DNA from: Polaribacter septentrionalilitoris
GTDB lineage: Bacteria > Bacteroidota > Bacteroidia > Flavobacteriales > Flavobacteriaceae
DNA length: 64,000 nt
Direction: 5' to 3'
Assembly: GCF_009832745.1 (NCBI RefSeq)
Contig: NZ_VRMJ01000042.1
Span: 337,039-401,038, forward strand
The position numbers were made by a program, and so were the translations under genes. Of this stretch, positions 1-10,126 are shown one piece after another. Each line of letters begins with the position of its first letter. Positions within the stretch are counted from its first letter, which is position 1. The notes under the pieces are model-generated. The model was not told the DNA's origin and did not search any database. It worked only from the letters and a program-made list of their open reading frames with translations.

Positions 1-773
1 AACTCCCCATATCTGTGAAATGCTTGTTTTGGAGTTGTTTTTGGTTGAATATAGCTTTCAGGTAATTCAATTTGATTTCTATCATATAAATCCCAATACT
101 TTTTTGGGGCTGTAAATGGAAGGTGTGGTTTCATTAAACCCATTGTTAGAAAAAAGGGTTGATTTGATTGCTTTAGTTTTTTTAAATCTTGAATTACTTT
201 TAACGCTAATTTTCCATCTCTATATACAGAATCATGCACTTCTGCAACTTCAAAAGGCAATCCTCTTTTGGTGTTTTTTCTAATTTCTTGACTTTCTGGC
301 AATGCATAACTCCAAAGTTTATCTGGTTGCCACATTTCGTCCCAAGCAGCAACATCATCTTTATTATAATGATAAATTTTACCGTTAGAAATGGTTGTGT
401 AGCCATTCTCTTTTAAAAGAAAAGGAAGAGATTTTGCATTAGGTACTTGTTTATCTTTTGAGGTATGTGCTGTTATAAACCGATTTCTAGTTGGTCTCAT
501 ACCTGTTAATAAACTTGCTCTTGAAGCTCCACAAACAGGAATATTACAATACGCTTTGTTAAATACTAAGCTTTCACTTGCTAGTTGATCTAAGTTTGGC
601 GATTTGATATGATTAGCTCCGTAAAAATTGAGCTCTGGACGTAAATCATCAACAGCAATAAATAAGATGTTTTTTGGTTTTTTATCTGTATTTATAGCAA
701 TCTCCTTCTTTACTGTTTTACAAGACAATAATAAAATTGATGCACTAAGTGTAAATACTAAAAGTCTTTTCAT
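1..773 (-). CDS. Sulfatase lipoprotein (S1 type), C-terminus cut by window edge
   Basis: About 257 N-terminal residues of an arylsulfatase-family enzyme that should remove sulfate esters from a glycan. The ATG is at 773. A lipoprotein signal ends at Cys18 (LLLSC). The metal-binding pair Asp42-Asp43 sits in AVDDLR. The formylglycine motif is Cys81-Gly-Ala-Ser-Arg followed by ASLLTG. Ala at the third place is the permitted C-x-A-x-R variant. The run [16 protein letters not shown] resembles iduronate-2-sulfatase-like (S1_7) enzymes and is close to the sulfatase at 29895-31337. The gene lies 21 bp downstream of the next sulfatase and is probably the last gene of this long operon visible here. The family is clear; sugar and sulfate position are not known. 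Confidence 0.9.
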   Translation of the reverse strand, partial: MKRLLVFTLSASILLLSCKTVKKEIAINTDKKPKNILFIAVDDLRPELNFYGANHIKSPNLDQLASESLVFNKAYCNIPVCGASRASLLTGMRPTRNRFITAHTSKDKQVPNAKSLPFLLKENGYTTISNGKIYHYNKDDVAAWDEMWQPDKLWSYALPESQEIRKNTKRGLPFEVAEVHDSVYRDGKLALKVIQDLKKLKQSNQPFFLTMGLMKPHLPFTAPKKYWDLYDRNQIELPESYIQPKTTPKQAFHRYGE

Positions 774-794
774 TTTTTAAGGTATTTGTAATTA

Positions 795-2432
795 TTATTT
801 ATATTTCTCAACTCCATTTAATTTAGGATAAGGCACTTTCTCTCCATTTTTTAGCCAAGTTCCTGTTGGTGCCTTATTGGTTTTTAACCAAGCCAACATA
901 TCAGCATTCATTTGCAAAGCAATTTCTATTTCTATTGATGTTGGATTCTCTAAAATATTTCTTTTTTCAGAAATATCTTTTGTGATATTATACATTTCAA
1001 ATTCATCTGTTTCATAAAAATAAAACAATTTGTAATACTCATTTTCAATTCTTTTTTGCATCAAAGTTGATGGAGAAAAACGTTCATCCATATATCCTGG
1101 TAAATGCCAAAACAAATTTTCTCTCGAGATTCTTTTTTCTTTTCCTGTTAGAATTTTAGCAAAAGAAGCACCATCATATTTTGGTTTGCTCCCATCTTTC
1201 TTTTTCAGTGATGTAACATCTACATCTGTTAAGGCTGCTAAGGTTGGTAAAAAATCAATACAATGCACTGCTTGATTAGTAACTGTGTTTTCAGGAATCA
1301 CATTTGGATATCTAAAAATTAAAGGCACTCTAAGACCTCCTTCAGTTAAGTTTCCTTTTTTACCTTTTAAAGGTGAATTATTAAATAGGCCTCCATTATC
1401 AGAATAAAATATAAAAATTGTATTATTAGTAATATCATCATCATCTTTTCCATCTCCATTAGGATCTTTTAAAGCATTGTTTATTTTTCCAACATTTTGG
1501 TCTAACAATTCAATCATAGAAGCATATTCTGCAATTCTTGGTTTTAAACCTCTTTTTAAATACTTTTGAGTTAAATCTTTTCTTCCTGTAACATCAGAAT
1601 GTACAGCGTGAAATGGCACATACAAAAAGAAGGGATTTTCAGCATTTGCGTTTTTTTTAATATAATCTACAGAAAAATCTCCAATAGCATCTGTAAGGTG
1701 TTTTGGAGTTCCTTTTAAAAGCGTTAGATTTCCTTGACTTTTATAAGGTTTTAAAATGGTGTTGATATATTCTTCATCATAAGGATTTGCGTATTTATCT
1801 ACAAACTCCGAATTAAACGTCCATCCTTTTTTATCAGAATTCAACGCTAAATAAAAAGATTTAGTTCTTTTTCCGTTAATAGGCGCTGCAATAATATGAT
1901 GAATATCTGCTGGTAAATCAATACCAAAATCGCCCTTTAAAGGATGTGGTGTTCCGTGACTTTTCCCTACTAAAGCAGTTCGATATCCTTTTGTTTTTAA
2001 TACATCAAAAATATTAATTCCATCTTCTGCAATTACCTTTTTTTGCTTAAATGGTTCTATGAGTACATTAGGAAATCCTTTAGTTCTTTTGTCTTGTCTT
2101 TTTAAAGAACCTACATTATACACCTGGTTTTCTATACCTGTAGCATATTGCCCACTAATTAACGCAGCTCTTGATGGTGCACAATTTTGGTTGGCATAGG
2201 CATTGGTAAAAGACATACCTTGAGAGGCTAATTTGTCTATTACAGGTGTTTTATAAATTTTAGAACCATTGTTTTTGTTTGTATTTCCTGTGCTTATGTC
2301 TGTCCAACCTAAATCATCAGCAAAAACAAGTACAATATTGGGTTTTGGTATTTTTTCTTTATTTTTTTGAGCGTATGTAAATAGTGGTACTATTATAAAA
2401 ACAACTGTTGTTATTTTTAGAAATGGGTTCAT
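795..2432 (-). CDS. Secreted sulfatase (S1 type), 545 aa
   Basis: Formylglycine-dependent sulfatase exported by an N-terminal signal peptide (residues about 1-21, ending TYAQ). It has no lipobox, so it is probably soluble in the periplasm or secreted. Metal-binding Asp39-Asp40 are in FADDLGW. The maturation motif is Cys84-Ala-Pro-Ser-Arg in NCAPSRAALISG. A second metal motif is FYSDNGG, and NLTEGGLRVPLIFRYP matches the usual sulfatase region after it. Length is normal for the family. It follows the GH43 gene after a 139-bp AT-rich gap and precedes the edge-truncated sulfatase. It differs from the S1_7-like sulfatases nearby (more like general arylsulfatases), so it probably acts on another sulfate position. 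That last point is inference. Confidence 0.92.
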   Translation of the reverse strand: MNPFLKITTVVFIIVPLFTYAQKNKEKIPKPNIVLVFADDLGWTDISTGNTNKNNGSKIYKTPVIDKLASQGMSFTNAYANQNCAPSRAALISGQYATGIENQVYNVGSLKRQDKRTKGFPNVLIEPFKQKKVIAEDGINIFDVLKTKGYRTALVGKSHGTPHPLKGDFGIDLPADIHHIIAAPINGKRTKSFYLALNSDKKGWTFNSEFVDKYANPYDEEYINTILKPYKSQGNLTLLKGTPKHLTDAIGDFSVDYIKKNANAENPFFLYVPFHAVHSDVTGRKDLTQKYLKRGLKPRIAEYASMIELLDQNVGKINNALKDPNGDGKDDDDITNNTIFIFYSDNGGLFNNSPLKGKKGNLTEGGLRVPLIFRYPNVIPENTVTNQAVHCIDFLPTLAALTDVDVTSLKKKDGSKPKYDGASFAKILTGKEKRISRENLFWHLPGYMDERFSPSTLMQKRIENEYYKLFYFYETDEFEMYNITKDISEKRNILENPTSIEIEIALQMNADMLAWLKTNKAPTGTWLKNGEKVPYPKLNGVEKYK

Positions 2433-2571
2433 TTATTTTTTTGTTTTAGGATTAATATTATTTAGATTGTCTATTTTTTTATTTCTTTTTTTGTTTTGAA
2501 CGAAAGCATGATAACAATACTGAAAAAAAGCCAATAATACAGTCAAGCCTTTTAAAATTTACTTTATGAAT

Positions 2572-3894
2572 TTATTCAAATTTGAACCAATCTAGTTTTA
2601 GCAGGCTATCTTTTTTTGCCTTAAAAACTAAGTATACATCCGTCTTTTCTATACTATTATTTATTTTAGACGCTACTTTTTGAAAAGTATGTAATTGATT
2701 TTTAGTTGTTAATTTTAATTTTCCAATACACTTACCTTTCGGACTTTTTGTTCTAATTTCTAACGTTCCTTTTTTACCTTTAAATACAATACTTGCAATT
2801 ATTTTTTTATATTTTTTATCAAACGTTAGATTAGAAAATTTTATCCAATCTCCATTTTTAAGGTTTGAGACTGCAAAACCATTTACTTTAGTTCCCGTTT
2901 TAAGTATTGTTGAAGCTGACTTTTCGTAAAACCATTCTGCTTCAATTTTATCCCAAGAAGCATTGTATTGCCCCACTCCATTTTTAAAATGTTGATCTAA
3001 AAAATTAGTATCTGTTACAATTTCACCATCATCATCTATATGACAATAGGTAATGATAGACTCTCTAAATTTGAATCCTTTTTTGAGGTAATAACACCAA
3101 ATATGATAAAATTGTCCTTTCCAATTGAAAAAACTTCCATGAGCATACTCACTTAAATTGTATCCATTTCCAACAGTTCCAACACAATGGTAAGGTCCAT
3201 AAATATTTTTAGAAATTGCATAATCTCTTCCCCAACTTAAATAATAGGTGTCTTTGTGTTTAAAGATGTAGTTTTTATCCATCCAATGTGGTGCTTTATT
3301 CCAAGCATCACCAATAATTTGGATTGGTTTTGGCGTTTCTGCTACAGAAATCATATCCTCATTTAATTTTGTAATATGAAAGCCTCCTCCTTCTTTATCG
3401 CCATAAATTAAATAGGGAGTTTTACGAGCATCATCATCAATTAAAATAGTAGGATCATGCATTGGAGCTACCAATGGCTTTCCTAAAGCGTCTTTAAAAT
3501 TTCCTGCGGGATATTTAGCAGACATCACCCCAACTCCACGTTTTCTGTCTGAGAAGTAAAAATAATAGTTTCCGTTTCTGCTGGCTGCATCACCTGCCCA
3601 ACAATCAGTGCTATTATCGTCCATATAATTGTCTTTTGGACTAATAGTAGTTTGTAATGACCAATTGAGTAAATCTGTTGATGAAAAAACGCGCCAGTCT
3701 TTCATCACCCAGGTTTTATCTTTGGGACTTGCATCATGACCAGAATACAAATAAATTGTGTCATTAAAAACGCGAACATGAGGATCTGAAACGCCCAATC
3801 CTTTTAAGATTGGGTTTTGAGCTAAAAAACTATTGCACAAAAAAACACATAAAAAATAGAGGTACTTTTTTATGTGTTTTTTTTGAATGAACAT
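2572..3894 (-). CDS. GH43-family glycosidase with C-terminal CBM6-like domain
   Basis: Five-bladed beta-propeller glycosidase of the GH43 type, 440 aa with a signal peptide ending near FLAQ. The N-terminal run LGVSDPHVRVFNDTIYLYSG carries the expected Asp base. MHDPTILIDDD holds the second Asp, and NLSEYAHGSFF a likely catalytic Glu. After about residue 310 comes a beta-sandwich (NASWDKIEAEWFYEKS to the end) that resembles CBM6. GH43 enzymes release xylose, arabinose or galactose. In an ulvan setting a beta-xylosidase acting on xylose-containing repeats is plausible, but that is inference. It sits between two sulfatases, 45 bp after the upstream one. Confidence 0.88.
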   Translation of the reverse strand: MFIQKKHIKKYLYFLCVFLCNSFLAQNPILKGLGVSDPHVRVFNDTIYLYSGHDASPKDKTWVMKDWRVFSSTDLLNWSLQTTISPKDNYMDDNSTDCWAGDAASRNGNYYFYFSDRKRGVGVMSAKYPAGNFKDALGKPLVAPMHDPTILIDDDARKTPYLIYGDKEGGGFHITKLNEDMISVAETPKPIQIIGDAWNKAPHWMDKNYIFKHKDTYYLSWGRDYAISKNIYGPYHCVGTVGNGYNLSEYAHGSFFNWKGQFYHIWCYYLKKGFKFRESIITYCHIDDDGEIVTDTNFLDQHFKNGVGQYNASWDKIEAEWFYEKSASTILKTGTKVNGFAVSNLKNGDWIKFSNLTFDKKYKKIIASIVFKGKKGTLEIRTKSPKGKCIGKLKLTTKNQLHTFQKVASKINNSIEKTDVYLVFKAKKDSLLKLDWFKFE

Positions 3895-3939
3895 TTTCTT
3901 TATTTAATTTTTTAATCCTTTTGCTATTTTTATAGATAC

Positions 3940-5430
3940 CTATTTACCATTAACTCTAGCTTTTTGTTCGACAAAATAAGGCTGAAATGTATAATTTGAA
4001 CTAGCATCCCATTTAGAATTTACCTTAGGTAAAAAACCTTTCATCTTTTCTATTTGAGCCTTATATTTTGGATTTCCTGCTTCATTATTCCATTCATTTG
4101 GATCTGAATTATGATCGTAAAACTCTTCTTTTCCATCTTCGTATTGAATGTATCTATATCCATTCATCTTAATAGCATGGTTATTCATTCCAAAAGTTGT
4201 AATGGCTTTAGCTTCTGCAAGTCCTTTATCTTGTTGCATCATATCCACTAAACTGTACCCTTCATTTCTCTGGTAAGCAGGTAATCCACTTAATTCTAAT
4301 AAAGTTGGATAAATAGACAGCATTTCTACAGGAGCGTCAATTTTCTTTCCTTTTGGTAAGTCTGGTCCAGCAAATAGCAATGGAGCTTTTGTGGCAGTTT
4401 CCCAAAGTGCGTGTTTTGCAAACGTACCTTTTTCTCCTAATCTGTAACCATGATCAGACCATAAAACAATTACAGTATTATCTGCATATTTACTATTTTC
4501 TAAAGCGTCTAAAACTCTACCCAACTCATAATCTACATAACTAATACAAGCCAAATAAGCTTGCACAATTTTTTTCCATTCGCCACTTTCTTTTGCCCAT
4601 TCTGTAGATGGCATCATGGGTAAATCGTTAATTTGCATTCCAACAGGCGGAATATCATTTAAGTCATCTGATTTATAAGGTGGTGTTTGAATGTCTTCTA
4701 AAGGATATAAATCGAACCATTTTTGAGGCACATATAATGGTACATGCACACGTAAAAAACCAAGGCCCATAAAAAATGGTTTGTCATAATCTTTATGTAA
4801 ACGTTCTGTAACCCAATTTACAGATTGATGATCTGGCATTAATGAATCTTTTTCTGGAAAGGCGCCCCAATCTGTACTGGTTCTGCCATATTTCTCTTTT
4901 TTAGATTTTGATGTTCCAAAACCATCCCAAACAAAACGTTTTTTTGGATATGGACCAAAACCTCTAACACGTCCTCCAGATTCATTAAAAACGCTATCAG
5001 GAGCATGAATATGAAATAATTTTCCAATACCCATAGTGTGATATCCATTTTGCTCAAAATATTCTGGCAAAAATGTAATATCGTTTGTGGCTTTATTTCC
5101 TGCTCTTCGGATTTTATTATCTGGTGTCATGCCATAGATACCCGTTGTTGAAGGTCGCAAACCCGTCATTAAGGATGCTCGTGAAGGACCACACAAAGGA
5201 GCTTGTACATGGGCGTTAGTAAACGTAACTCCCATTTTTGCCAATCTATGAAAATTGGGGGTTTTTACGTTTGAAAAATTTTGAATTGGACTAATCCAAT
5301 TGTTTAAATCATCAACAGCTATAAAAAGTACATTAGGTTTAGCTGCTTTAGCTTTTTTATCATCTGATTTACAAGAACTCAACACTAAACTTATAACAGT
5401 TAAAACTAGAACTATTTTTTTCATTGTCAT
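3940..5430 (-). CDS. Sulfatase lipoprotein (S1_7-like)
   Basis: Iduronate-2-sulfatase-like enzyme of 496 aa. The lipoprotein cysteine is Cys20, followed by KSDDKK. An acidic SDD tract just after the lipid cysteine resembles the surface-export signal described for Flavobacteriia lipoproteins, so it may face outward (inference). Asp40-Asp41 (AVDDLN) bind the metal. The formylglycine motif is Cys80-Gly-Pro-Ser-Arg in LCGPSRASLMTG. LWSDHGYRLGEKG completes the active site. The ATG directly abuts the TAG stop of the upstream GH2 gene, which suggests translational coupling; a second in-frame ATG at 5424 could equally be the start. The exact substrate is unknown. Confidence 0.92.
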   Translation of the reverse strand: MTMKKIVLVLTVISLVLSSCKSDDKKAKAAKPNVLFIAVDDLNNWISPIQNFSNVKTPNFHRLAKMGVTFTNAHVQAPLCGPSRASLMTGLRPSTTGIYGMTPDNKIRRAGNKATNDITFLPEYFEQNGYHTMGIGKLFHIHAPDSVFNESGGRVRGFGPYPKKRFVWDGFGTSKSKKEKYGRTSTDWGAFPEKDSLMPDHQSVNWVTERLHKDYDKPFFMGLGFLRVHVPLYVPQKWFDLYPLEDIQTPPYKSDDLNDIPPVGMQINDLPMMPSTEWAKESGEWKKIVQAYLACISYVDYELGRVLDALENSKYADNTVIVLWSDHGYRLGEKGTFAKHALWETATKAPLLFAGPDLPKGKKIDAPVEMLSIYPTLLELSGLPAYQRNEGYSLVDMMQQDKGLAEAKAITTFGMNNHAIKMNGYRYIQYEDGKEEFYDHNSDPNEWNNEAGNPKYKAQIEKMKGFLPKVNSKWDASSNYTFQPYFVEQKARVNGK

Positions 5431-7272
5431 CTATTTTTGTTTTACGTTTTTATAAAACTTTTGAAGTGTATAAAACGCTTTTTTCTTATTTCCTGTTTCC
5501 GATATTAATCCTTTTCTATTCCACCCATTTTGATAAGGAATTAACATTCTACGTGGACTTCTAAAATCAACTAAAGTCCAAGGAGTCATGCCACTTATTC
5601 CAGGAATTTTAGCTAAAGTTGGTAAGGTTTCTTCATATAATAATTCTTGAAATTCTTCACTCCATCGTGTCATCTTATCTGCGTGATAGCCTTGTAATGC
5701 CCCTGCACCAAACTCCGAAATAATTACAGGCTTATTAATATCTATTTCCCATCTTATATTTTTTATATTCTCTACTGTACCACCATACCAGCCATAATAC
5801 TGATTAAAGCTTAAAATATCGACTACTTGAGCAAATTCATCCTCCACAATCATAATATTTTTATTGTCTTTTCTACCATGATCTTCTAAAGCAGCACTAA
5901 TTAACCTTGTATCATCTAACTTTCTTGCAGTTTTAGCAAGATTGGTTAAAAAAACGAGACGTTCGTTAGAAGTTGGGGTTTCATTTGCCATAGACCAAAT
6001 AATAGCCGATGCTCTATTTTTATCTCTATGAATTAGCTCTTTTAACTGCTTCTCTGCTTTCTTGTATGTTTCTGGGTTTGTCCATTGAATGGTCCAATAT
6101 ACGGGTATTTCTTCCCATACGAGTATGCCCATTTGATCTGCCAAACGTATCATATTTTCATTGTGAGGATAATGTGCTAAACGCACATAATTACATCCTA
6201 ATTCCTTAGCCCAACCTAATAAAACTCTAGCATCTTCTATAGACCAAGCTCTACCACCCCGTATTACATTTTCTTCATGTATTGAAATTCCTTTAAGGAA
6301 GACTTTCTTGCCATTTAATAAAATATTTGTACCTTTTGTTTCTATGGTTCTAAATCCAATATTATCTACTACTTGATCTTCAACGGTAGAAATTTTGACA
6401 TCGTACAATTTTGGATTTTTATCACTCCAGTATGTTACTTTTTTAATAGGAAAAGATACTTTAGCATACCCATTATTATCTGTAGTAACTTGTTTTTGAA
6501 GCTTTAACTCTGGAATCTCAATAGTTACCCTTTTTGAAGCTTTTGTACTTCCATTTAACTGTACATAACCTGTAACATATTTGTTATTTGATTTGTCTAA
6601 TTGAATTTTATAATCCTCTATAAAGGTGTTACCCAATTCATAAACTGTTACATCTCTTGTTATACCTCCATAATTCCACCAATCTGTACTCAATGTTGGT
6701 ACTTCATCTGCAGCACGTTTGTTATCAACCTTTACAATAATAAAATTGTCTTTTTCTTTTAAAAGATGTGTCATTTCAAAATTAAATGGTGTAAACCCGC
6801 CTTTATGAACTCCTAATTTTTTACCATTTAGATATACATCTGCTCTGTAATTTACTGCTCCAAAATGTATATAATAACGTTTAGAGCTATTAAAATCTTC
6901 GATATTAAAAGATTTTTTATACCAAACAGTCCCTTCGTAATAGAAAAGTTTTTCTTTTTGAGAATTCCAATCACCTGGCACTAACATCGTTGGGGCAGTA
7001 TCAAAGTCGTATTCTACTCTATCTGTTTTATTTTTTGGTTTTTTATTTAAAAAATAAGCACTAGAACCTGGGTTTTCTGAACCATCATGAGGTTCCATTC
7101 TGTAGTTAAAGTATCCTGTTTCATAAACATCAACTATATAGTGCCACCTTCCGTTTAAACTCATACCTTTTCTTAAATAACTATTTTGCAACAAATCGTT
7201 TGCAGAAAGTAAAGATGATGTAATAAAGCTACAGAGTGTTAAAAAAAGTAATGTTCTAAAATATGGTTTCAT
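5431..7272 (-). CDS. GH2-family glycosidase (beta-glucuronidase/galactosidase type), 613 aa
   Basis: Compact GH2 enzyme with a signal peptide (about 1-24). An N-terminal sugar-binding jelly roll includes WYKKSFNI and LSTDWWNYGGITRDV. An Ig-like domain and a TIM barrel starting near KGISIHEENVIRGG follow. The acid/base Glu is in IIWSMANETPTS and the nucleophile Glu in VIISEFGAGAL. The short three-domain layout without C-terminal additions is like bacterial beta-glucuronidases. A role on glucuronic acid in ulvan oligomers is therefore reasonable, but beta-galactosidase activity cannot be excluded. It precedes the sulfatase at 3940 without a gap and follows another sulfatase by about 50 bp, so it belongs to the same operon. 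Confidence 0.9.
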   Translation of the reverse strand: MKPYFRTLLFLTLCSFITSSLLSANDLLQNSYLRKGMSLNGRWHYIVDVYETGYFNYRMEPHDGSENPGSSAYFLNKKPKNKTDRVEYDFDTAPTMLVPGDWNSQKEKLFYYEGTVWYKKSFNIEDFNSSKRYYIHFGAVNYRADVYLNGKKLGVHKGGFTPFNFEMTHLLKEKDNFIIVKVDNKRAADEVPTLSTDWWNYGGITRDVTVYELGNTFIEDYKIQLDKSNNKYVTGYVQLNGSTKASKRVTIEIPELKLQKQVTTDNNGYAKVSFPIKKVTYWSDKNPKLYDVKISTVEDQVVDNIGFRTIETKGTNILLNGKKVFLKGISIHEENVIRGGRAWSIEDARVLLGWAKELGCNYVRLAHYPHNENMIRLADQMGILVWEEIPVYWTIQWTNPETYKKAEKQLKELIHRDKNRASAIIWSMANETPTSNERLVFLTNLAKTARKLDDTRLISAALEDHGRKDNKNIMIVEDEFAQVVDILSFNQYYGWYGGTVENIKNIRWEIDINKPVIISEFGAGALQGYHADKMTRWSEEFQELLYEETLPTLAKIPGISGMTPWTLVDFRSPRRMLIPYQNGWNRKGLISETGNKKKAFYTLQKFYKNVKQK

Positions 7273-7322
7273 ATCTTGAATTTTTTGCTAGTACTTATAT
7301 CGTTTTTATCAAAAAAACGATA

Positions 7323-8660
7323 TTATTTAGATCTAAAGGCTTTTATTTTATCTTTTAATTTCAAAACAATTTCAGGGTTTTCATTAGCAATGTTATTCTT
7401 CTCAAAAGGATCTGCATCAATATTAAACAACTGTACTTTTTCTTTTGGTTTTCTTACTGGGTCTGGAACAATAATTTTATAAGGAGGAAAAATTGCCATG
7501 TTGTAATACATGCTATTTTCTATAGTATCAAAATCGTGCGCGTATACTTCTCCAAAAATTCCTTTACGAGCTTCTAATGCTTTTTTATCTAACACACTAA
7601 CACCTGGCAAGTTTTTAGGTTTTTCTATATTTAAAATATCCAATACTGTTGGCACCATATCTATACTACTTGTTATGGTAGTTTTGTTCATTTCTGGTTT
7701 TATCTTACCTGCCCATTTGTACATAATTGGTGTACGAATTCCCATATCATAAGGAGCACGTTTAGAGTCTGACATATAACCACTTTTATCTGGATTTTGT
7801 CTCCATCCGTTATCACAAACATATACAAAAAGGGTATTTTCAGTTAAACCTTTTTCTTCAAACATATCAAATAATTGCCCACAAGTTTCATCAAACCACT
7901 CTATCATTGCCCAATATTTTGCTAGGTGTTCAGAGTCTGTTTTCTTTTTGTATTTTTCGTACAAACGTGCTGGTGGCGTGTGTGGTCTGTGAGGCAAGAA
8001 AGGTGCGTACCATAAAAAGAAAGGTTTCTTTTGTTTTAATGCCAAGTCTACATAATTGTTAATAGTATCTAGCCCTGTTCTTCCTATTTTTAAACCATAA
8101 TCTCCATGACGCCCCCCTCTTTTAGGGTCTCCATGTGTCATTCCATAATCGAAACCACCTACTTTGTGGTTTCCATGCCACCATTTTCCTGTTTGAAAAG
8201 ACAAATAGCCTTTTTCTTTTAACATATCTGGCAATGTTGTTTGCTTTTCAAAAGCGGCAATAACAGGTTTGTAGGCTTCTGCTCTATTTTTTTTACTTGC
8301 TGAACGATCACCTTTTACACGTTTGTAAACTTTATCATTACCTATAATACCATGATCTTTTGGATACAAACCTGTTATAATTGTTGCCAAAGAAGGCGAA
8401 CATAAAGGTGTTGGCACATAGCTTCTTGTAAACGTTAAACTTTCTTTTGCAAATTGATCTATTCTTGGAGTCTCAATATTTTCATCGCCCATAAAACTGT
8501 AATCTGTCCAAGATTGGTCATCAGATAAGATAAAAACGATGTTGGGTTGATTTTCAGCTTTTACTAAACCTATTTCTGTTTCTTTTTTAGTTCCTTTTCC
8601 ACAAGAAATTAGTATACTTAACGCAAGTAGTCCTAAAGATAATTTTCTAATAATATTCAT
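7323..8660 (-). CDS. Sulfatase lipoprotein with non-canonical CSPSL maturation motif
   Basis: S1-type sulfatase of 445 aa with lipobox Cys20 (LISC). Asp47-Asp48 (LSDDQSW) and VYVCDNGWRQNP give the metal site, and KWWHGNHKVGGFDYG lies where active-site Lys/His residues are expected. The formylglycine motif reads Cys87-Ser-Pro-Ser-Leu91 followed by ATIITGLYP. The Arg that normally ends C-x-P-x-R is Leu (codon TTG), while the rest of the motif is intact. I recall a subset of marine sulfatases with CxPSL, so this may be a real subfamily and not a dead enzyme. It lies 14 bp after the PL25-like gene. Activity is uncertain; the fold is not. Confidence 0.88.
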   Translation of the reverse strand: MNIIRKLSLGLLALSILISCGKGTKKETEIGLVKAENQPNIVFILSDDQSWTDYSFMGDENIETPRIDQFAKESLTFTRSYVPTPLCSPSLATIITGLYPKDHGIIGNDKVYKRVKGDRSASKKNRAEAYKPVIAAFEKQTTLPDMLKEKGYLSFQTGKWWHGNHKVGGFDYGMTHGDPKRGGRHGDYGLKIGRTGLDTINNYVDLALKQKKPFFLWYAPFLPHRPHTPPARLYEKYKKKTDSEHLAKYWAMIEWFDETCGQLFDMFEEKGLTENTLFVYVCDNGWRQNPDKSGYMSDSKRAPYDMGIRTPIMYKWAGKIKPEMNKTTITSSIDMVPTVLDILNIEKPKNLPGVSVLDKKALEARKGIFGEVYAHDFDTIENSMYYNMAIFPPYKIIVPDPVRKPKEKVQLFNIDADPFEKNNIANENPEIVLKLKDKIKAFRSK

Positions 8661-8674
8661 TTTAAGTTCGATTT

Positions 8675-10111
8675 TTAGTTTTTATTTTGATTTATAGTCT
8701 GTTTTTCAAATATTGTTTGTTCTTTATTTCTTTTAATTGGTCCATTATCTCCCAACAAATACATTTTTCTAAAATCTGATCCTTCTTCTTTCTCACCTAC
8801 AATGATTCTCGCATCAGGGTGAGGGTTATCAATCAAAGCAGATATTACAAAACCAGAATTTTTTCTTTGTAAAAAAATATGGTTCTTTTTAAAAGTATCG
8901 CCACCATCAAAACTATCCCATCTAGCAATTTCTCCAATATCATTATTAGTTTCACTTTCTACATAAATACTCACTTCTGTTGCTGATGTTACTTCTATAT
9001 CGCCATTTCCTCTAGGTAGATTTGAATTCTTGCTTTGTAACCAAGCATTTCCATCCCATCTAAAATGTTGTAAACGCTTAGGACCACTTCTTTTTGCTCC
9101 AATATCTGGTCCAACTAAGACAACTACATGTGGATTTCCATTTGGATCTACATCAGTAATCCCTTGAAACGTCCAATCATTTGCTATCCCTTTTACCAAT
9201 GTTTTTTCATCTGCCATTTCTTTGGTTAATGGCATTTTTAAAGATTCGTTTTTAACATTCTTCCATTCTCCTGTCTTGGTGTCAAAAACCATGTAATACA
9301 AATTATGACGTTCTGGGATGTGACCTCGTGGATCTTGAGCGTTTTTATTGTCTCTGCAAATATGATAATCAAACGCTACAATAATATCATCTCCATTACC
9401 TCTACTCACCCATGGATACCATGAATCTTCGGCTTCTATTTCAGTTCTTCTTTTATGCTTTAAAAAAGAAACAGGTTCTCCAAATGTTTTACCATTGTCT
9501 GTAGATTTTTGATATACCCAGTCACTTCTATGTGCTCCATGACGATAAAATAGGTAGATATCGCCATTATCCATTTTTACAAACTGACTGTAAGTACCAA
9601 ATAGAGAAATGTTATCTAGTGTTTCCCATTCAGAAATGTCTAAAGGTTTTTTGGAAACTGCATGTAAATTTTTTCCATAATGATGGTTTCCTAAAGGATT
9701 ATGACCATCTTCACGTGTTCCTCCATGGCCTCCAAAAGCAATATGAATATAGCCTGCTTTATCAATAAGTAAAGCAGGTTTACCATGATTATCTATCCTT
9801 TTTTTACGATTTGGGTCTTTACCCATTTGGCTAACACCTGCTTTAAATGGCCCTTTCCATTCTTTAGTTGTGTGGTTATATGAGGCTACATAAGGATCTT
9901 CTAAAGGACCTTGATAAGCCACATAAGTAACCCCTTTGTGATATACCCCTGAAGGATGTTGGACAATAGCCACTGTATTCCCAAAACCATTGTCTGCAAA
10001 GTAATCTACTTTTTGTGTCTCTCTATCATTTGAGAACTCTTTTTTGCTAGACTTACAAGCCAAAAGAAGTACAAGAAGAGCAATGCTGATTATATATCTT
10101 TTTTTAGTCAT
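8675..10111 (-). CDS. PL25-like ulvan lyase, beta-propeller lipoprotein
   Basis: Predicted polysaccharide lyase of 478 aa with seven-bladed propeller (BNR_4-like) character and lipobox Cys19 (LLLAC). It should beta-eliminate at uronate residues of ulvan. Visible residues are His109 (DNHGKPAL), His129 (IAFGGHGG), Tyr174 (FGTYSQF) and Arg190 (FYRHGAHRSDW). Their spacing (20, 65 and 81 from the first His) equals that of His123, His143, Tyr188 and Arg204, which I recall as catalytic in the PL25 lyase PLSV_3936. Length also matches PL25. It follows the heparinase-like lyase by 15 bp. As a lipoprotein it probably works on imported oligomers or at the cell surface. Family call is strong; exact cleavage preference is unknown. 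Confidence 0.85.
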   Translation of the reverse strand: MTKKRYIISIALLVLLLACKSSKKEFSNDRETQKVDYFADNGFGNTVAIVQHPSGVYHKGVTYVAYQGPLEDPYVASYNHTTKEWKGPFKAGVSQMGKDPNRKKRIDNHGKPALLIDKAGYIHIAFGGHGGTREDGHNPLGNHHYGKNLHAVSKKPLDISEWETLDNISLFGTYSQFVKMDNGDIYLFYRHGAHRSDWVYQKSTDNGKTFGEPVSFLKHKRRTEIEAEDSWYPWVSRGNGDDIIVAFDYHICRDNKNAQDPRGHIPERHNLYYMVFDTKTGEWKNVKNESLKMPLTKEMADEKTLVKGIANDWTFQGITDVDPNGNPHVVVLVGPDIGAKRSGPKRLQHFRWDGNAWLQSKNSNLPRGNGDIEVTSATEVSIYVESETNNDIGEIARWDSFDGGDTFKKNHIFLQRKNSGFVISALIDNPHPDARIIVGEKEEGSDFRKMYLLGDNGPIKRNKEQTIFEKQTINQNKN

Positions 10112-10126
10112 TTTAATTGATACCCT

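Noticed and set aside
2433..2571. Possible terminator (GGCTTGAC...ATTGGC followed by T) between the GH43 and sulfatase genes
   Set aside because: The arms do not pair well, and no promoter repeat was found in the gap, so operon continuity is preferred.
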